Counted from the stretch's first letter, positions 1-5,425 are shown. The stretch is 5,869 bases of DNA from an uncultured bacterium (GCA_902773475.1 CACYEO010000056.1:1-5869), one strand, 5' to 3'. A program made the numbers and translations. Notes: generated by a model from the letters alone, not told the origin.

Positions 1-366
1 CGCGGCAAAAAACCCCTTAAACTGTCCGACCGCTGCCAGCGCAAAGCAGAAGCGCGCGCGAAGGCAATCTGCAGACGCTTCAACCACAAAGGCGCTTTCG
101 GCGGCCTTGGATGCTACAAATGGAAGGCCGAGAACATCGCCAAGGGCCAGCGCTCGCCCCGCGCCGTGGTACGCGCCTGGATGCGCTCCAAAGGGCACCG
201 CAAAAACATGATGTCCGGAAAATACGACTACATGGGCGTAGGATACTGCCGCGGCCGCTGGGTGCAGACTTTCGGCGGCGGGAAAACCAGAGTCTGGGGC
301 AAGAACAAACCGAAGAAAATCATCCACCGCCGCCCGAAAAAGAAAAAAGTGAAAATCCGCAGGTAA
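1..366 (+). CDS. CAP/SCP (PR-1-like) domain protein, C-terminal part, with basic tail
   Basis: The reading frame is open from the first base to a TAA at 364-366. It gives 121 residues with no N-terminus, so the start lies upstream of the window. The visible part matches the second half of a bacterial CAP domain. It has His29 in 'FNHKG', Glu44 in 'AENIAKGQ' (usually GENIA), the 'VVRAWMRSKGHRKNMM' block at residues 56-71 with His66, and the closing strands 'YMGVGYC' (77-83) and 'WVQTFGG' (87-93). His29, Glu44 and His66 correspond to residues of the conserved CAP cavity. Four cysteines (12, 24, 38, 83) could form disulfides, which would fit an exported protein, but the signal region is not visible. 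After the domain comes a tail of about 25 residues rich in Lys and Arg, ending 'RRPKKKKVKIRR'. CAP proteins are usually extracytoplasmic and their biochemical role in bacteria is mostly unknown. The domain call is firm; no function is assigned. It lies 31 bases before the phosphomutase gene. Confidence 0.85.
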   Translation, partial: RGKKPLKLSDRCQRKAEARAKAICRRFNHKGAFGGLGCYKWKAENIAKGQRSPRAVVRAWMRSKGHRKNMMSGKYDYMGVGYCRGRWVQTFGGGKTRVWGKNKPKKIIHRRPKKKKVKIRR

Positions 367-388
367 CCGGCCTTCAAATCCGCCGGAC

Positions 389-395
389 GGAGGGG
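389..395 (+). promoter_or_regulatory. Shine-Dalgarno site of the phosphomutase gene
   Basis: The purine run GGAGGGG sits two bases before the ATG at 398. Pairing of its GGAGG core to 16S rRNA leaves about four bases of spacing, which is short but usable. It fixes the ATG at 398 as the start, and no competing start with a better site is nearby. Confidence 0.65.
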
Positions 396-397
396 AA

Positions 398-1774
398 ATG
401 GGATTTTTCAAAGCATACGACATGCGCGGAACGTTCGGCGTGGATTTCACGTTCGACACCGTCCGCGCAGTCGGAATGGCGCTTCCGGGAATCCTTGGCG
501 CGAAAAAGTTTCTTATCGGACGCGACATGCGGCTGACTTCACGCCGCATGCGCGACGCTCTCGTCGCCGGGCTTATTTCGGCAGGAGCCGAAATAGACGA
601 TCTCGGGCTCGCTTCCACGCCAATGGTCTATTTCTTCACGGAAAAGACCGATTGCGATGCGAGCGTGCAGATTACCGCTTCGCACAACCCGGCTTGCGAC
701 AACGGCATGAAAGTGTCGTTCGGCAACGCGCTTCCGGTGGGATATTCAAACGGACTCGACCGCGTAGAGAAGGCGGTCGCCGAGATTCTGCCGCCAGGCG
801 TTCGCGGGCTTCCGCCCCCGTCCGTGGAAATCCCGCCCGCCAAAAACGCCCCCGACGCGAAACGGCTTGCGGAATATACCGCCTGGCTGAAAGAGCGCGC
901 AACGGACTTCTCGGGGCTGCGCTTCGCAGTGGACTGCTCCAACGGAATGGCATCCATATTCGCGCACGCCCTTTTTGGAGAAGGGCCGCTCTATCTCAAC
1001 GACACGCTTGACGGCACGTTCCCGGCGCACTCCCCGAATCCGCTTTCAGACGAGGGGAGGGAGCAGATTTCCCGCGCCGTGCGGGAGCAGAAACTCGATT
1101 TGGGAATCGTCTTCGACGGCGACGCGGACAGAGTGATGTTCGTGGACGGCGACGGAAAATTCGTGCAGCCGGACTATCTGATTCCAGTCGTGGCGCGCCG
1201 CGGTCTCGCTGAAGAGCCGGGCGCCGCCGTGATACACGACGTGCGCACGTCGCGCGCGGCGATAGAGACGCTGCGCGGGAATGGCGCGCGTACAGTCATG
1301 GGGAAAGTGGGGCATGCTTTCGCCAAGCCGCTGATGCGCGCGGAAAACGCTCTTTGCGGAGGCGAACTGGCCGGACACTACTACTTCCGCGAATTTGCCG
1401 GTTGCGACTCCGGAGCGCTGGCCGCAGTCAAGATTCTGGACGAAGCCGCGGAATCGGCGGCAAACGGCGTTTCATTCACCGGAATGATGCGTCCGATCGT
1501 CTCGAAGTACGCCAACTCCGGCGAAATGAACTTCAAAGTCGCCTACATGGGAAAAGCCGTCAACGATGTTCTGAAGACCGCCAGATCCCTATCGCGCATG
1601 ACGGCTGAATCCGACATCGACGGATACCGGCTCGAGTTCGAAGAAGGATGGGTATCCATCCGCAAATCGAACACGGAACCATATCTGCGGCTTATCGCTG
1701 AAACTGACACTCCCGAAAGGCTGGCCCGCTGGAAAGCGGCGCTCTGCGAAACGGCGGAACGCAACCATCCATGA
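398..1774 (+). CDS. Phosphomannomutase/phosphoglucomutase
   Basis: This is a cytoplasmic alpha-D-phosphohexomutase. It interconverts mannose-6-P/mannose-1-P and/or glucose-6-P/glucose-1-P, supplying precursors for nucleotide sugars, glycans or glycogen. At 458 residues it has the full four-domain length of the PMM/PGM family. Visible motifs, in order, are 'KAYDMRG' (residues 5-11), the phosphoserine loop TASHNP (93-98, catalytic Ser95), the metal-binding loop DGDADR (240-245), 'GKVGH' (302-306), the sugar-recognition loop 'GGELAGHYYF' (321-330) and the phosphate-binding loop 'RKSNTEPYLRL' (422-432). The catalytic set is complete. The sugar loop reads E-L-A-G-H where E-x-S-G-H is the common form, so a serine that contacts the sugar in the Pseudomonas AlgC enzyme is an alanine here. 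Whether mannose or glucose is preferred cannot be told from sequence, so no gene symbol is given. The gene follows the CAP gene by 31 bases. Its TGA is part of an ATGA that opens a micro-ORF leading to the next gene. Confidence 0.95.
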   Translation: MGFFKAYDMRGTFGVDFTFDTVRAVGMALPGILGAKKFLIGRDMRLTSRRMRDALVAGLISAGAEIDDLGLASTPMVYFFTEKTDCDASVQITASHNPACDNGMKVSFGNALPVGYSNGLDRVEKAVAEILPPGVRGLPPPSVEIPPAKNAPDAKRLAEYTAWLKERATDFSGLRFAVDCSNGMASIFAHALFGEGPLYLNDTLDGTFPAHSPNPLSDEGREQISRAVREQKLDLGIVFDGDADRVMFVDGDGKFVQPDYLIPVVARRGLAEEPGAAVIHDVRTSRAAIETLRGNGARTVMGKVGHAFAKPLMRAENALCGGELAGHYYFREFAGCDSGALAAVKILDEAAESAANGVSFTGMMRPIVSKYANSGEMNFKVAYMGKAVNDVLKTARSLSRMTAESDIDGYRLEFEEGWVSIRKSNTEPYLRLIAETDTPERLARWKAALCETAERNHP

Positions 1775-1797
1775 AAGAAAAGGCGGAAAACAGATGA
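1771..1797 (+). other. Candidate 8-codon micro-ORF bridging phosphomutase and oxidoreductase genes
   Basis: The reading frame ATG (1771) to TGA (1795-1797) encodes MKEKAENR. Its ATG overlaps the phosphomutase stop (ATGA at 1771-1774), and its stop overlaps the oxidoreductase start (ATGA at 1794-1797). It therefore fills the whole gap in a third frame and could carry ribosomes from one gene to the next by termination-reinitiation. A GGCGGAA sequence at 1753-1759 could serve as a weak ribosome site for it. The peptide itself looks unimportant. Translation is not shown and chance is possible. The same arrangement recurs at 3518-3565. Confidence 0.3.
1780..1786 (+). promoter_or_regulatory. Shine-Dalgarno-like site of the oxidoreductase gene
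   Basis: AAGGCGG lies seven bases before the ATG at 1794. It matches anti-Shine-Dalgarno pairing with one interruption. It favours ATG 1794 over the in-frame ATG at 1830, which has no comparable site upstream. Confidence 0.5.
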
Positions 1798-3521
1798 CAG
1801 ATACCGGATGCGGCGGCGCGAGCCGCGCAATGGCGGCATTCGCCGCCGCAATAGGGGTCGCAGCGGCATTCGCCGCCCCGGCACGCCAAGCGGCGGACTG
1901 CGACATCATAATCTACGGATCTTCGCCAGCCGCGCTCTCCGCGGCAATCCAGGCGAAGAGGATGGGAAAAACGGCGGTGGTCGTTTCGCCGGAAACCCGC
2001 ATCGGAGGGCTCACGACGGGCGGCCTCGGCGCTACAGACATCGGAGACAAGGCGGCGTTCGGCGGAATCGCCCTTGAATTCTACAAAGACGTCGCGAAGT
2101 GGTATTCCGATCCAGACCATATTTCCGTCCAGTTCCCGGACGAAGCCAGGCGCAAGGCCGTAGCGGAGGGAATCGCAAGGGACGGATCGAAGTGGACGTT
2201 CGAGCCTTCGGCCGCGCTTGCGATTCTCGAAGGCTGGGAGAAGCGCGACGGTCTTGACATAAGGCGCGGCGAATGGCTCGACCGCAAGAACGGCGTAGTC
2301 AAGAAGGACGGAAAGATCGTCTCCATAAAGACGCTCTCCGGAAACGTCTATTCCGGCAAGATGTTTATCGACGCCACCTACGAAGGGGATCTTATGGCCG
2401 CGGCAGGCGTTTCGTACACTGTCGGGCGCGAACCCAATTCCCTCTACAAAGAAACGATCAGCGGCGTCCAGCGCCGCGAGGCCAAGTACCACCAGATAAT
2501 GGACAATGTGGATCCGTATGTTGTGAAAGGGAAACCCGAAAGCGGCCTTCTCCCCGGCATAGAGCCGTTCGATCCAAACGAGAAGGACGGCGACGGCGAC
2601 CGCCGCGTCCAGGCGTACTGCTTCCGCATGTGCCTTACTGACAATCCCGAAAACCGCATTCCGTTCAAAAAGCCGGCGAACTACGACGAAAAGGAATATG
2701 AAATCCTCTTCCGCAACTACGAGATGGGGCAGGAGAAAAACGGACTCCCGTGGATAAACTCCAAAATGCCAAACAGGAAGACGGACACGAACAACCGCAC
2801 AGGCGTCTCGACCGATTTCGTCGGCCGCAACTGGGAATGGCCCGAAGCGTCCTACGAACGCCGCGCCGAGATATTCAAGGCGCATCTCGACTATCAGCAG
2901 GGGCTGATGTGGACGCTCGCAAACCATCCGCGCATTCCCGCGAAAGTGCGCAAGGAAATTTCGCGCTGGGGAACGTGCAAGGACGAGTTTCACGACGGGA
3001 CCGGCGACGGCTGGCAGAGCCAGCTCTACGTGCGCGAAGCACGGCGCATGGTAGGCGATTATGTAATGACCGAGCATGAATGCCGCGGCGACCGCAAGGT
3101 TTCGCGTCCCGTCGCGATGGGCGCGTACACCATGGACTCCCACCACGTCCGCCGTCGCGTCACGGCGCACGGGGACTTGCGGAACGAAGGCGACGTGCAG
3201 GATTCGCGCCGCTACAGCGCGTGGGGGAAAAACGCGGCGAAACGAGCCTCGGGCGGACGCATGAAGCCTTACGGAATCGACTATGGCGCGATAGTGCCGA
3301 AACGCGGGGAGTGCGCGAACCTGTTCGTCCCCGTTTGCCTTTCCGCGTCGCACATGGCATTCGGCTCGATACGCATGGAGCCAGTCTTCTTCGCGCTCGG
3401 GCAGGCCGCTGGAACCGCAGCGTCGCAAGCGATCGACGCGGGAATCCCGGTGCAAGACGTACCGTACGCTCCGCTGCGCGAACGCCTGCTGAAAGACGGC
3501 CAGAAAATTTCATTGAAATGA
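1794..3521 (+). CDS. Exported FAD-dependent oxidoreductase (FAD_oxidored family)
   Basis: This 575-residue protein has a probable Sec-type signal peptide: Arg11, a hydrophobic stretch of Ala/Phe/Val/Ile at about 13-29, and cleavage likely near 27-34. The mature protein begins almost directly with a Rossmann fold, 'DIIIYGSSPAALSAA' at residues 37-51. The acidic residue usual at the end of the second strand is replaced by 'VVVSPETR' (62-69). The family signature 'IGGLTTGGLGATD' follows at 70-82, then 'FIDATYEGDLMAAAGV' at 191-206, and a C-terminal FAD-binding part 'HMAFGSIRMEPVFFALGQAAGTAA' around 520-543. This matches the FAD_oxidored group common in PVC bacteria and Bacteroidetes, where members are often labelled 'xanthan lyase' by loose transfer. 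The substrate is unknown. The fingerprint is GSSPAA rather than strict GxGxxG. No twin-arginine motif is visible, although flavoproteins are often exported folded by Tat. The context suggests a carbohydrate-related oxidation outside the cytoplasm, which is an inference. It starts 19 bases after the phosphomutase stop. Confidence 0.9.
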   Translation: MTDTGCGGASRAMAAFAAAIGVAAAFAAPARQAADCDIIIYGSSPAALSAAIQAKRMGKTAVVVSPETRIGGLTTGGLGATDIGDKAAFGGIALEFYKDVAKWYSDPDHISVQFPDEARRKAVAEGIARDGSKWTFEPSAALAILEGWEKRDGLDIRRGEWLDRKNGVVKKDGKIVSIKTLSGNVYSGKMFIDATYEGDLMAAAGVSYTVGREPNSLYKETISGVQRREAKYHQIMDNVDPYVVKGKPESGLLPGIEPFDPNEKDGDGDRRVQAYCFRMCLTDNPENRIPFKKPANYDEKEYEILFRNYEMGQEKNGLPWINSKMPNRKTDTNNRTGVSTDFVGRNWEWPEASYERRAEIFKAHLDYQQGLMWTLANHPRIPAKVRKEISRWGTCKDEFHDGTGDGWQSQLYVREARRMVGDYVMTEHECRGDRKVSRPVAMGAYTMDSHHVRRRVTAHGDLRNEGDVQDSRRYSAWGKNAAKRASGGRMKPYGIDYGAIVPKRGECANLFVPVCLSASHMAFGSIRMEPVFFALGQAAGTAASQAIDAGIPVQDVPYAPLRERLLKDGQKISLK

Positions 3522-3565
3522 ACACGCCGCGCCATGCGCGACAGACAAGGAACCGACTACCATGA
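3518..3565 (+). other. Candidate 15-codon micro-ORF bridging oxidoreductase and channel genes
   Basis: The frame ATG (3518) to TGA (3563-3565) encodes MNTPRHARQTRNRLP, a strongly basic peptide. Its ATG overlaps the oxidoreductase stop (ATGA at 3518-3521) and its stop overlaps the channel start (ATGA at 3562-3565). This is the same geometry as at 1771-1797. No good ribosome site precedes it, so translation would depend on ribosomes finishing the oxidoreductase gene. It may be a coupling device or coincidence. The peptide resembles nothing I know. Confidence 0.3.
3547..3552 (+). promoter_or_regulatory. Shine-Dalgarno site of the channel gene
   Basis: AAGGAA ends nine bases before the ATG at 3562. 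It is a good match at normal spacing and supports that start. It lies inside the candidate 15-codon micro-ORF, so ribosomes translating that frame would pass over it. Confidence 0.6.
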
Positions 3566-4473
3566 CAAACACAGTTGAAACAGCCGAAACAGCCTGCGAC
3601 CTCGCCGAAAAAGCCGGAGAAACCTTCTCAGGGCATATCGACGAAGGTGCGCAACTGGTGAACAAGATATGCGAATGGGTTTCGGAAAAAGGAATATCCT
3701 TCGCAATAAACCTTGCCGTCTCGGCGGCCATTTTCCTTCTTGGGTGGCTCGTCATAAAGTTGATTTCCGCGGGCGTGCGCAAGGCGCTTCTGAAGCCTGG
3801 CGCGAAGAAATCGCTTTTCGCGACATTCGTCGCTTCGGTAGTGACGAAAACCTGCTGGGTCCTGCTTGTGATAATGGTTCTTTCGCGCCTCGGACTCGAT
3901 GTCGCGCCGCTGATAGCCGGACTCGGCGTGACAGGATTCATTCTCGGTTTCGCGTTCCAGGAATCGCTCGGCAACCTCGCCTCCGGCATGATGATTGCGC
4001 TCAACGAGCCTTTCAAGGTGGGTGATTTCGTGAACGCGGGCGGCCACGCCGGCACGATACGCGAGATGAACATGATGGCGACGGTAATGACGACGCCGGA
4101 CAACAAGCGCATCGTCCTTCCGAACAAAACGGTCTGGGGCGGCCCTATAACAAATTTCTCGGCGATGGAAACACGGCGCGTAGACATGCAAATAGGCATC
4201 GCATACGGCGAAAACATCGCCAAAGCGCTTGAAATCGCAAAGCGCGCGGTCGCTTCCGTCCCCGGCGTCCTTGAAGATCCAGCGCCCGCCGTCACGGTCG
4301 CTTCGCTCGACTCCAGCCAAGTCACGCTAAACATACGCCCGTGGGCGAAAAACGCGGATTACTGGACTGTTCTTTCGTCCACCCTCGAGCGCGTGAAGGC
4401 CGAATTCAACAAGGAAGGCGTCGAAATACCGTTCCCGCAAATCACGGTGCACGAAGCCGCGAAGCGTTCCTAG
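3562..4473 (+). CDS. mscS: MscS-family small-conductance mechanosensitive channel
   Basis: This inner-membrane channel opens under membrane tension to release solutes during hypo-osmotic shock. At 303 residues it is close to the 286 of E. coli MscS, so it is the minimal type, without the large N-terminal domains of MscK or MscM. An acidic, soluble N-terminal segment (1-45) precedes transmembrane helix 1 (about 46-68) and helix 2 (about 86-108). The pore helix follows (about 113-147), with 'GLGVTGFILGFAFQESLGNLASGMMI'-type spacing of small residues. Aligning Gln133 with E. coli Gln112 puts Phe126 and Phe130 at the positions of the gate residues Leu105 and Leu109, and Glu134 at Gly113. The beta domain shows 'PFKVGDFV' (150-157), 'HAGTIREM' (162-169) and 'LPNKTVWGGPITNFS' (186-200). 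The alpha/beta cytoplasmic domain runs to the end. The gene is the last of the + strand run, 40 bases after the oxidoreductase. Its TAG overlaps the stop of the convergent tcdA gene. Family certain; the exact paralogue is not. Confidence 0.93.
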   Translation: MTNTVETAETACDLAEKAGETFSGHIDEGAQLVNKICEWVSEKGISFAINLAVSAAIFLLGWLVIKLISAGVRKALLKPGAKKSLFATFVASVVTKTCWVLLVIMVLSRLGLDVAPLIAGLGVTGFILGFAFQESLGNLASGMMIALNEPFKVGDFVNAGGHAGTIREMNMMATVMTTPDNKRIVLPNKTVWGGPITNFSAMETRRVDMQIGIAYGENIAKALEIAKRAVASVPGVLEDPAPAVTVASLDSSQVTLNIRPWAKNADYWTVLSSTLERVKAEFNKEGVEIPFPQITVHEAAKRS

Positions 4474-4476
4474 GAA
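4467..4476. repeat. 10-bp perfect palindrome containing both convergent stop codons
   Basis: TTCCTAGGAA is its own reverse complement. The central CTAG (4470-4473) supplies TAG to the channel gene on + (4471-4473) and TAG to tcdA on - (4472-4470), so both proteins end in Ser-stop (TCC TAG). Neither side shows a longer stem with a U-tract, so I do not call a terminator here. Confidence 0.75.
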
Positions 4477-5216
4477 GAAACGGACGCGCCGCCCTTTGCG
4501 CGCAAGACGGTCTCGCGCACTGCAAGCGACGCGAGGGCGAACCCGAACGCGGCCACAACATGGACCGCCGTTCCGTTGACCCGCGTTCCATCGGGCATGA
4601 TGCAGGCATCCGCCGCGCGCGGTTCGTCCGACCATACGCATTTGAAACCGCGGCAGGGGAAACGGCCGGTTTTTTTGAACCGCGCGCGCAAGGCGCGCGC
4701 AAGGCCGTCGCCCTGGACTTTTTTAAAATCCGACGCGCGTATCCTGAACGGGTCGAGCTTCAGCGCCGCGCCCATGGACGAAAAAAACGAAACACCGGGG
4801 CATTCAAGCGCGCGGCATACGAGTTCCGCCTTGTCAGGAACGGAATCAATCGCGTCGAAAACGAAATCAAAAGATGCAAGATTGAAACCGGACGCGGTTT
4901 CCGCGGTGAATCTTTTGAATACAGGGTCTATCTCCGCGGACGGATTTATATCCCGCAGACGGCGTGCAAGCGCATCGACCTTGATTTCACCGACAGACGA
5001 CGAAACGGCGGCGGCCTGCCGGTTAACGTTCGATTCGCACACCCGGTCGAAATCGACTATCGCGATGCGTCTCATCCCGGTACGCACAAGAGCCTCTGCG
5101 CACCATCCGCCGACGCCGCCCGCGCCGAACACAATCGCGCGCGCACCGGCGAACAACCGCGCGGCTTCAGCGCCAAGAAGCATTTCTGTCCTTGAAAAAA
5201 ATCCACTATTTCCCAT
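4470..5216 (-). CDS. tcdA: tRNA threonylcarbamoyladenosine dehydratase (TcdA/CsdL, ThiF/E1-like)
   Basis: TcdA is a cytoplasmic E1-like enzyme that uses ATP to cyclise N6-threonylcarbamoyladenosine at tRNA position 37 to ct6A. With the start chosen here the protein has 248 residues (E. coli TcdA has 268). It opens with the family's 'FSRTEMLLG' (7-15). The nucleotide-binding loop GAGGVG is at 31-36, followed by 'IVDFDRVCESNVNRQ' (53-67) with Asp55, Asn65 and Arg66. Lys79 lies in 'GEIKV', then 'DAIDSV' (121-126), 'SSMGAALKLDP' (146-156) and 'WSDEP' (195-199). The order and spacing match TcdA/CsdL better than MoeB or ThiF, and no zinc-binding CxxC pairs are visible. The start at 5216 is chosen for an AAGGA site nine bases upstream. 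An in-frame ATG at 5258 would add 14 residues unlike the family and has no such site. The gene is divergent from the glycosidase gene and overlaps the channel gene by four bases at their 3' ends. Confidence 0.92.
   Translation of the reverse strand: MGNSGFFSRTEMLLGAEAARLFAGARAIVFGAGGVGGWCAEALVRTGMRRIAIVDFDRVCESNVNRQAAAVSSSVGEIKVDALARRLRDINPSAEIDPVFKRFTAETASGFNLASFDFVFDAIDSVPDKAELVCRALECPGVSFFSSMGAALKLDPFRIRASDFKKVQGDGLARALRARFKKTGRFPCRGFKCVWSDEPRAADACIMPDGTRVNGTAVHVVAAFGFALASLAVRETVLRAKGGASVSS
4682..4700. repeat. GC-only inverted repeat inside tcdA
   Basis: GCGCGCGC, a three-base loop (AAG on +, CTT on -), then GCGCGCGC again: a perfect 8-bp stem. It lies in the tcdA codons for the Ala/Arg/Leu-rich stretch at about residues 174-179. 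On the tcdA message it is followed closely by a run of seven A. It is not a terminator in either direction, since no T-tract follows the stem. It may simply reflect Ala/Arg codon choice. Confidence 0.5.
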
Positions 5217-5225
5217 TTCACCGGA

Positions 5226-5230
5226 TCCTT
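5226..5230 (-). promoter_or_regulatory. Shine-Dalgarno site that decides the tcdA start
   Basis: Read on the - strand this is AAGGA, ending nine bases before the ATG at 5216. The alternative in-frame ATG codons at 5258 and 5237 have only weak purine stretches upstream. The site therefore supports the shorter protein. Confidence 0.65.
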
Positions 5231-5319
5231 CGCACATTCCCGCACCGCAATACTGCATGACACCAGCGGCATTTCAGGCGGATCAGGGAAGCGTGTATTG
5301 AAGCGAACAATTCGGTTGG

Positions 5320-5328
5320 AGTATATCA
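5320..5328 (-). promoter_or_regulatory. Candidate extended -10 promoter for tcdA
   Basis: Read on the - strand the sequence is TGATATACT: a TATACT -10 hexamer preceded by the extended element TGn. The -35 region is weak (TTTGCG with a 15-base spacer is the best I see), as tolerated by extended -10 promoters. The predicted start of transcription is near 5313, leaving a leader of about 97 bases before the ATG at 5216. I recognise no known riboswitch in that leader. Confidence 0.45.
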
Positions 5329-5350
5329 AAACGGATCATGCGCAAACCGC

Positions 5351-5365
5351 GCGAAAATCGTTCGC
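5351..5365. repeat. Inverted repeat 1 of the divergent region (candidate operator)
   Basis: GCGAA, five bases, TTCGC: perfect 5-bp arms. It lies just upstream of the candidate tcdA promoter. It has the same arm and spacer lengths as the repeat at 5371-5385, with centres 20 bp apart, about two helical turns. A regulator site is possible. Arms this short are not rare in GC-rich DNA. Confidence 0.3.
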
Positions 5366-5370
5366 ATGGC

Positions 5371-5385
5371 ACGCGCAAGACGCGT
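5371..5385. repeat. Inverted repeat 2 of the divergent region (candidate operator)
   Basis: ACGCG, CAAGA, CGCGT: perfect 5-bp arms around a 5-base spacer. It ends 11 bases before the proposed -35 of the glycosidase promoter, a usual place for an activator or repressor site. The arm sequence differs from repeat 1, so the two would not be identical sites for one protein. Confidence 0.3.
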
Positions 5386-5396
5386 CACAGGCGGCT

Positions 5397-5425
5397 CTGG
5401 CGGCGCGGCGGGACTGTGGTATGCT
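5397..5425 (+). promoter_or_regulatory. Candidate promoter of the GH127 gene, giving a nearly leaderless mRNA
   Basis: An extended -10 TGGTATGCT (5417-5425) has its TATGCT hexamer at 5420-5425. A modest -35, CTGGCG, sits at 5397-5402 with a 17-base spacer. Only six bases (GAGAGC) separate the hexamer from the ATG at 5432, so transcription would start at or next to the start codon. No normal Shine-Dalgarno site is present, only GAGAG directly against the ATG. Confidence 0.5.

Noticed and set aside
111..536. 141-codon + strand frame across the CAP and phosphomutase genes
   Set aside because: It overlaps two genes with clear motifs in other frames and has no recognisable content.
1692..3455. 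587-codon open frame on the - strand opposite the oxidoreductase gene
   Set aside because: It lies wholly antisense to a gene with clear family motifs. Its translation is Arg/Val/Ala-rich without recognisable domains. Long antisense frames are expected in GC-rich coding DNA.
3524..3540. CGCG-CCATG-CGCG hairpin between the oxidoreductase and channel genes as a terminator
   Set aside because: The stem is only four base pairs, no T-tract follows, and a good ribosome site for the next gene comes directly after.
3510..4334. 274- and 230-codon frames on the - strand opposite the channel gene
   Set aside because: Both are antisense to well-recognised MscS sequence, show no family motifs, and have no upstream ribosome site or promoter that I can see.
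4714..4730. Near-palindromic GGACT6A4TCC on + as a terminator or binding site
   Set aside because: It lies within tcdA codons for Asp-Phe-Lys-Lys-Val, the symmetry is imperfect, and no transcript is expected to end there.
5258..5258. ATG at 5258 (- strand) as the start of tcdA
   Set aside because: It has no ribosome binding site and adds 14 residues outside the family pattern, while ATG 5216 has AAGGA at nine bases.
4341..5301. 284- and 241-codon + strand frames across tcdA
   Set aside because: TcdA on the - strand shows the full set of E1-like motifs. The + frames are compositionally odd shadows.
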